From assembly GCF_010093535.1 (NCBI RefSeq), contig NW_022985169.1, positions 966,044 through 1,030,043 on the forward strand: 64,000 nt of DNA, given 5' to 3'. This DNA is from Lindgomyces ingoldianus (Eukaryota > Ascomycota > Dothideomycetes > Pleosporales > Lindgomycetaceae). The position numbers and the translations under genes were made by a program. Below, piece by piece: positions 59,910 to 64,000 of the stretch. How positions within the stretch are numbered: position 1 is the first letter of the stretch; each line of letters starts with the position of its first letter. The notes beneath the pieces are model-generated. The model did not search any database, was not told the DNA's origin, and worked only from the letters and a program-made list of their open reading frames with translations.

Positions 59910-61788
59910 ATGTGTGCGCAGCATGATGCGACGGAGCCCCGCCTCGATGCTGGCATGAAGCATCATGACCACTGTGCGTGTCTTGGCCGCGGGAATGAGG
60001 ACTGAGGACTGACGCTGATGCGCGTCTTGCGCTGACCAGACGCCCAACGACTTCCCCCATGGCGGAACTCGCTGCGGAAGCAATTGATCCCCATCGTGCG
60101 CTGGGAGACACCCTATCTCGCACTATTGCAGCAATTGCGCACTCCCTCGCTCGACTCGTACTTTGCCTTCACCGCTAACCTGGGCACCCACACCTTCTTC
60201 ATGGTCATGCTGCCCATCCTGTTCTGGTGCGGATACACCAATGTTGGTCGCGCGTAGGTCTCCACCTCCCACCTGGCGAATGCAACCACCAATTGACTCC
60301 CCCCAGGATGGTTCATATGCTGGCCGGCGGCGTCTTCTGGAGTGGCTTCGTCAAGGATATGCTATGCCTGCCCCGACCCCTCTCCCCGCCTCTGTATAGA
60401 ATCACTATGTCTGGATCCGCTGCCCTCGAGTACGGCTTCCCCTCTACCCACTCTACTAATGCCGTCTCGGTTGCGGTCTATGCAATCCAGACGCTCCGGA
60501 GCGCCCCCAACCTTCATCATCCGAACGTCTCCCTTGGCTTGCAGATGCTGTTTTACTTCTACGCCGCCTCGATTGTGTTCGGGAGGCTGTATTGTGGCAT
60601 GCACGGTTTCTTTGATGTCATTGTGGGGAGTCTCCTTGGCGCCGCCCTTGCCGTCGTGCAGCTGATGTATGGCGATATGCTGGACGTCTGGGTTGCCAGC
60701 GGTACTTACGTGAATCCCCTGATTCTGACCCTAATCATCCTGCTCCTCGTCCGCATCCACCCCGAGCCAGCTGATGATTGTCCCTGCTTCGATGATAGCA
60801 TTGCTTTCGCTGGCGTTGTCATTGGCTGTCAAATCGGAGCATGGCATTATCATCGGTCTGGGTTCGCAATTGACTACCCAATACCTTCAACAGTCCCGTT
60901 CGACTTGAAGAGCATGGGTATTCTTAAAGCGGCTGCCCGTATTCTCCTTGGTGTCGTCATTATATTCGTGTGGAGAGCAACTATGAAGCCTACACTGTTC
61001 AAGATTCTTCCCCCTATATTTCGTGTGCTTGAGCACGTCCGGCTTAACATGCCTCGTGTCTTCTTCTTGAGTGCTTCGTAAGTTGTTTCTTTGCCCAGGC
61101 AACTGGGCATGTGCTCACGCCTCTTAGGAAATACACGAGTATTCCGACCTTGCGCGGAGATGATAATGTCATCCCACCTGCATCAGAACTTCCGCAGATG
61201 CTGAAAAATCTTGCGCATCCCCGCAAGAGATCAGTCTCTGTGGGACCCCAGTCTGCGGCTGATGCGTACGAGACCCTTGCGTATCGTAATAGACGGCGAA
61301 GGGAAAGTATAAACTCCCAAGATAGCATAATTTTGGAAGAGAGCGCCTGGTCCCCCTCCAAGGAGGGAAGCCAGAACGACCCCAAACTGCCTCCAAAGTC
61401 GAAAGCCAATATACTTCTAGGCGTGGGTCTATTGCCCACTCCGATATCCTCGCGGGTGCATTCCTACGAGCACATGATAGGTACAGGAGCACCGAAGGCA
61501 ACCTCCATAACTCCTCCACCAGAGGGTGACGCCGGCTTCGCTGGTGACTTCTCTGGCGTTGAACAGTCTCCCGTCGAGGAAGAAAATGAGAAACGGGAGA
61601 TATTTATGAAGTTAGAAAAACCTCGTGCGAGGTACGATGTTGAAGTTGTTACGAAGCTGATCGTATATGGTGGTCAGTTATGCTTGCTCATTATAATGTA
61701 GCCTGCTAACTCTTTCGAAGGTATTGCATGGTTGGCAGTGGAAGGCAACCCGATTCTCTTTGAATTATGTCAACTGGGCAGAGGCTAA
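59910..61788 (+). CDS. LCB3: Sphingoid base-phosphate phosphatase, Lcb3/Ysr2 type (PAP2 family)
   Basis: ER membrane enzyme that dephosphorylates dihydrosphingosine/phytosphingosine 1-phosphate. Five exons (59910-59973, 60040-60253, 60307-61077, 61128-61669, 61721-61788) give 552 residues. The first exon (MCAQHDATEPRLDAGMKHHDH) was found by extending the frame back through the splice that gives HDHYAQRLPPWRN. PAP2 motifs are KDMLCLPRPLSPP, YGFPSTHSTNAVSV and GRLYCGMHGFFDVIVGSLLG. Several transmembrane segments span about residues 75-330. A polar region with RKRSVS and a conserved tail (GIAWLAVEGNPILFEL) follow. Exon 1 is an inference from family pattern; the rest is firm. Confidence 0.9.
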
Positions 61789-62138
61789 ATAGGCGCCTTT
61801 ATGTTCCAGAGCGCTTGGATTAGAGTAAATAGGTACCAGTGCATCTGATGTGTGCCTGGCGTTGAATAGCCTGCAGCCAACAATCACTAGATACCCTATT
61901 ATTTCTAGATTGGTTGTCTGTATCGCGCTTGCGTAGCTCGTGAATTACCTGCTGTTACGTACAGGGTAGATACCGTTGCAAGTTCAATCAGTCTTGGACT
62001 AACTACAACCATGTGCTCCAGGATCCTGGGAGCCGTGGCGCGGACCCCTTTTGGACGGAACCGCAATAACCTTGATCCGGGCCGAAAGCAATGTCCGATA
62101 GCACGCTCGCTGTTTTACCCCATCAACACTTACTGAAG
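61789..62138. other. Intergenic region
   Basis: 350 bases including an in-frame upstream ATG at 62091 for the next gene. No other feature is seen. Confidence 0.4.
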
Positions 62139-62813
62139 ATGGGCTGGCTACCGTGGTGTTCTATCCTTCTAGTCTTGTGCGTGTCGGGCGTGTTTGGCCA
62201 TGGTGGACATGAACAAATCTTCGTGGCCGATAATGCTGATTGGATGACGAGGCATATGGCTGGTAAGACATTAAAGGGCTATTGAAATGCGCATGATTTG
62301 TATGAACTGCATCTGATTGCGCGTCTAGAGGAGCATCACATCTCGTCCTTCGACCCCGGCGTCTTCTTCACCCTCCACGATTACGATTCCACCGGCATCT
62401 GGTCGCCTGCTGACATCCGCCGCACCTACGGCCTCGAAGACGACTCAACCGCCTCCATTGCTGAATCCGAGAAGCAGCGCGTCGTAAACGAAGTTCTATC
62501 CCTCTTCGATATCGATAAGTCCGGCACCATTGACTTCCACGAATTCACCACACAGACACAGAATGGGGTCAAGTTGCCTGATTTTGGGATGGGGCCTGGA
62601 CACCATGGAGATGATGAGTATGAATATGAGATCCATCATTGGGAGAAGTATCATAGCGGGGACGATGTCAAGGAGGAGGATCTGACTCATCCTGAAGACA
62701 TTGAGCATTTTGCCAAGCATGAGGAGATGGAGAGGAAACAAGAGGAGTGGGAGAAGAGGGAAAGAGCCGGCATTGTGGAGTCAAATATCCCGGAAAAGTT
62801 TAGGGTAAACTGA
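62139..62813 (+). CDS. EF-hand secretory-pathway protein (Ssp120/nucleobindin-like)
   Basis: Lumenal calcium-binding protein of the early secretory pathway, by similarity to yeast Ssp120. Exons 62139-62262 and 62329-62813 give 202 residues. The ATG at 62139 gives a clean signal peptide (GWLPWCSILLVLCVSGVFG); the in-frame ATG at 62091 would add 16 residues before it. The splice restores WMTRHMAEEHHISSFDPGVF. One canonical EF-hand loop is visible (DIDKSGTIDFHEF), and a degenerate one precedes it (HDYDSTGIWSPADI). A His/Asp/Glu-rich stretch and a charged coiled-coil tail (HEEMERKQEEWEKRERAG) follow. There is no HDEL retention signal; the end is KFRVN. Confidence 0.88.
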
Positions 62814-62977
62814 GGCTGCGGCTTCAGTCTTGTGCGCTTGTTATTACTATACCAAAGGTGAGCCGTCCGCCAGAACGGGGTATATGATGTTTGTTTTACA
62901 TTTGATGCGCCAAGGTCAGAGTTTGTACAGTATGTATTATTGTTTTGATCCATGTCCGTTTTCTACGGCTTAGCACC

Positions 62978-64000
62978 TCATAAAGCACATTCTGCAGTTG
63001 CAGTCCCGTTAACCCAGATATCAAAAACAATGTGCAACACACCAGGTGCAAATGTCTTCACTCTCTCAACATGGTCACAACTCACTCGCTTCAGAAGTGA
63101 GCCACAAGAACCCTTTTCTTGTTCCCATACATTCAGCAAATCCTGCAGCTCACTCACAACCTCGTCTTTCCTAGTGTCGACGTCCTTGGCTGCAACGTTC
63201 TCATGCACATGTATCCAGCCCCCGGCCGTCGAATCCACGGCGCGAATGGCAGCCCACCAGCTCTTATTCGATGATGGAAGAAGCCCGCAGTTCACATGTC
63301 GAATGCGAGGGATCAAGGGTTCAGTATTGAAGCTCCCCCCAAGGCAGGAAATTGGGCAAATTGCAGATTCATTTGACTGTTGAAAGACCAGAAAGTCGAC
63401 ATCTTGGACTGAGCTATGCCACTCGCTCCAATCTTTTGGAACCTTCGTGAAGACCTGGGTAGACCAACCGTTGAGCTCTGCGCCTCGGCGTAGACCCTCA
63501 ACACTCCAGGGATTTAGCTCCCAGCAGAGCACTTTGGTGCATCCGGCTTTCTTGTAGGAAAAGGAAAAGTAACCGATACCAGCATACAAGTCCACTGCCG
63601 TACAGCCTTGTATAAATTCGTGGTCACGGCAGCCGATAGGGGGTGTCCATTTCCCCTTTCCTCTTCCATCGGATACAGATGTGCGGACGGAAGGCAGGTT
63701 AAGGAGTCGAGTCTTCTCGCGGATATTTCCGCGTGAGAACATTGTATACAATGGCGCCCAGACTTGATGGATGCCGTTTTGGCATGTAGATACCCATAAT
63801 GCTGCGTCGAAGTCCGCCTGGGTAGGGTGGCTGAGACGAGTTGGTGATGGTTGAGGGCCAAAATAACCATATAATGGAGTGAGATTGATAGGACTGCGGA
63901 GAATGTTTTCCTTTGTGTCGCCATCCGATGTTGTTCCTTCAGTGGTTTTGGACCGAGGAGGAATTCCTGCATTTAAGGCAACATGAGTTGCCCCGACTGC
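62978..64000 (-). CDS. TRM12: tRNA wybutosine-synthesising protein 2 (Trm12/TYW2), 5' end missing
   Basis: Transfers the 3-amino-3-carboxypropyl group of SAM to the modified G37 of tRNA-Phe during wybutosine synthesis. About 340 residues are visible; the frame is open to the window edge, so the N-terminus lies outside. Signatures are APLYTMFSRGNIREKTRLLN and the class I SAM-binding motif VDLYAGIGYFSFSYKKAGC with CWELNPWSVEGLRRGAELNG. The C-terminal part has GWIHVHENVAAKD and a stop at 62978-62980. A short Gln/Asn/Ser segment (FQQSNESAICPI) after the SAM fold may be a lineage insertion or a retained intron; it is in frame. Confidence 0.9.
   Translation of the reverse strand, partial: AVGATHVALNAGIPPRSKTTEGTTSDGDTKENILRSPINLTPLYGYFGPQPSPTRLSHPTQADFDAALWVSTCQNGIHQVWAPLYTMFSRGNIREKTRLLNLPSVRTSVSDGRGKGKWTPPIGCRDHEFIQGCTAVDLYAGIGYFSFSYKKAGCTKVLCWELNPWSVEGLRRGAELNGWSTQVFTKVPKDWSEWHSSVQDVDFLVFQQSNESAICPISCLGGSFNTEPLIPRIRHVNCGLLPSSNKSWWAAIRAVDSTAGGWIHVHENVAAKDVDTRKDEVVSELQDLLNVWEQEKGSCGSLLKRVSCDHVERVKTFAPGVLHIVFDIWVNGTATAECAL

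Noticed and set aside
59297..60123. Two long minus-strand frames above RHO4
   Set aside because: They overlap RHO4 exon 1 in another frame and the LCB3 promoter, with low-complexity Arg/Ser/Pro translation.

Overview
The window is a 64 kb piece of a filamentous ascomycete (Pezizomycotina) nuclear genome. Genes carry short GT..AG introns of about 46-140 nt, often with a CTAAC-type branch point. The gene set (pyrABCN-type CPSase/ATCase, bifunctional BioDA, GH7/GH11/GH15 enzymes, Arb1, a Zn2Cys6-like regulator) is filamentous-fungal. I cannot fix the class; Leotiomycetes or Eurotiomycetes would both fit. I resolved 26 protein-coding genes, two cut by the window edges (CLP1 on the left, TYW2/TRM12 on the right), plus a broken DUF4419 gene and a TPR gene fragment. 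I saw no rRNA or tRNA gene, CRISPR array or intact transposon.

Layout. 0-7 kb: CLP1 (partial), inositol polyphosphate multikinase, an Arb1-type siRNA chaperone with an N-terminal La motif, and a quinone oxidoreductase. 8.9-9.7 kb: GH11 xylanase. 10-20 kb: housekeeping genes (a complex I ESSS subunit, CHM7, GPN2, BUB3, POP5, a longin R-SNARE) interrupted by a gene-poor patch with a TPR relic at 16.4 kb. 20-30 kb: the CPSase/ATCase gene and, divergently, the vacuolar TRP channel gene YVC1. 31-37 kb: GH15 glucoamylase and GH7 cellobiohydrolase. 37-50 kb: a gene-poor accessory block with the DUF4419 pseudogene, a TauD-family dioxygenase, a zinc-cluster regulator and a short tandem repeat. 50-64 kb: GCP4, a three-gene biotin cluster (bioB, bioF, bioDA), RHO4, LCB3-type phosphatase, an EF-hand secretory protein and TYW2.

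How genes fit together. bioF, bioDA and bioB would carry pimeloyl thioester to biotin. BioF ends in a peroxisomal ARL tripeptide and BioB begins with a mitochondrial-type presequence, so the pathway looks split between organelles. GH7, GH11 and GH15 point to growth on plant polysaccharides.

Two observations stand out. First, a La RNA-binding module and an Arb1 domain lie in one uninterrupted reading frame. Second, the pyrimidine multienzyme is about 1846 residues long and lacks the inactive dihydroorotase-like domain that normally sits between CPSase and ATCase in fungi. Splice sites were assigned by eye from reading frame, donor/acceptor sequence and remembered family patterns; no alignment was run.
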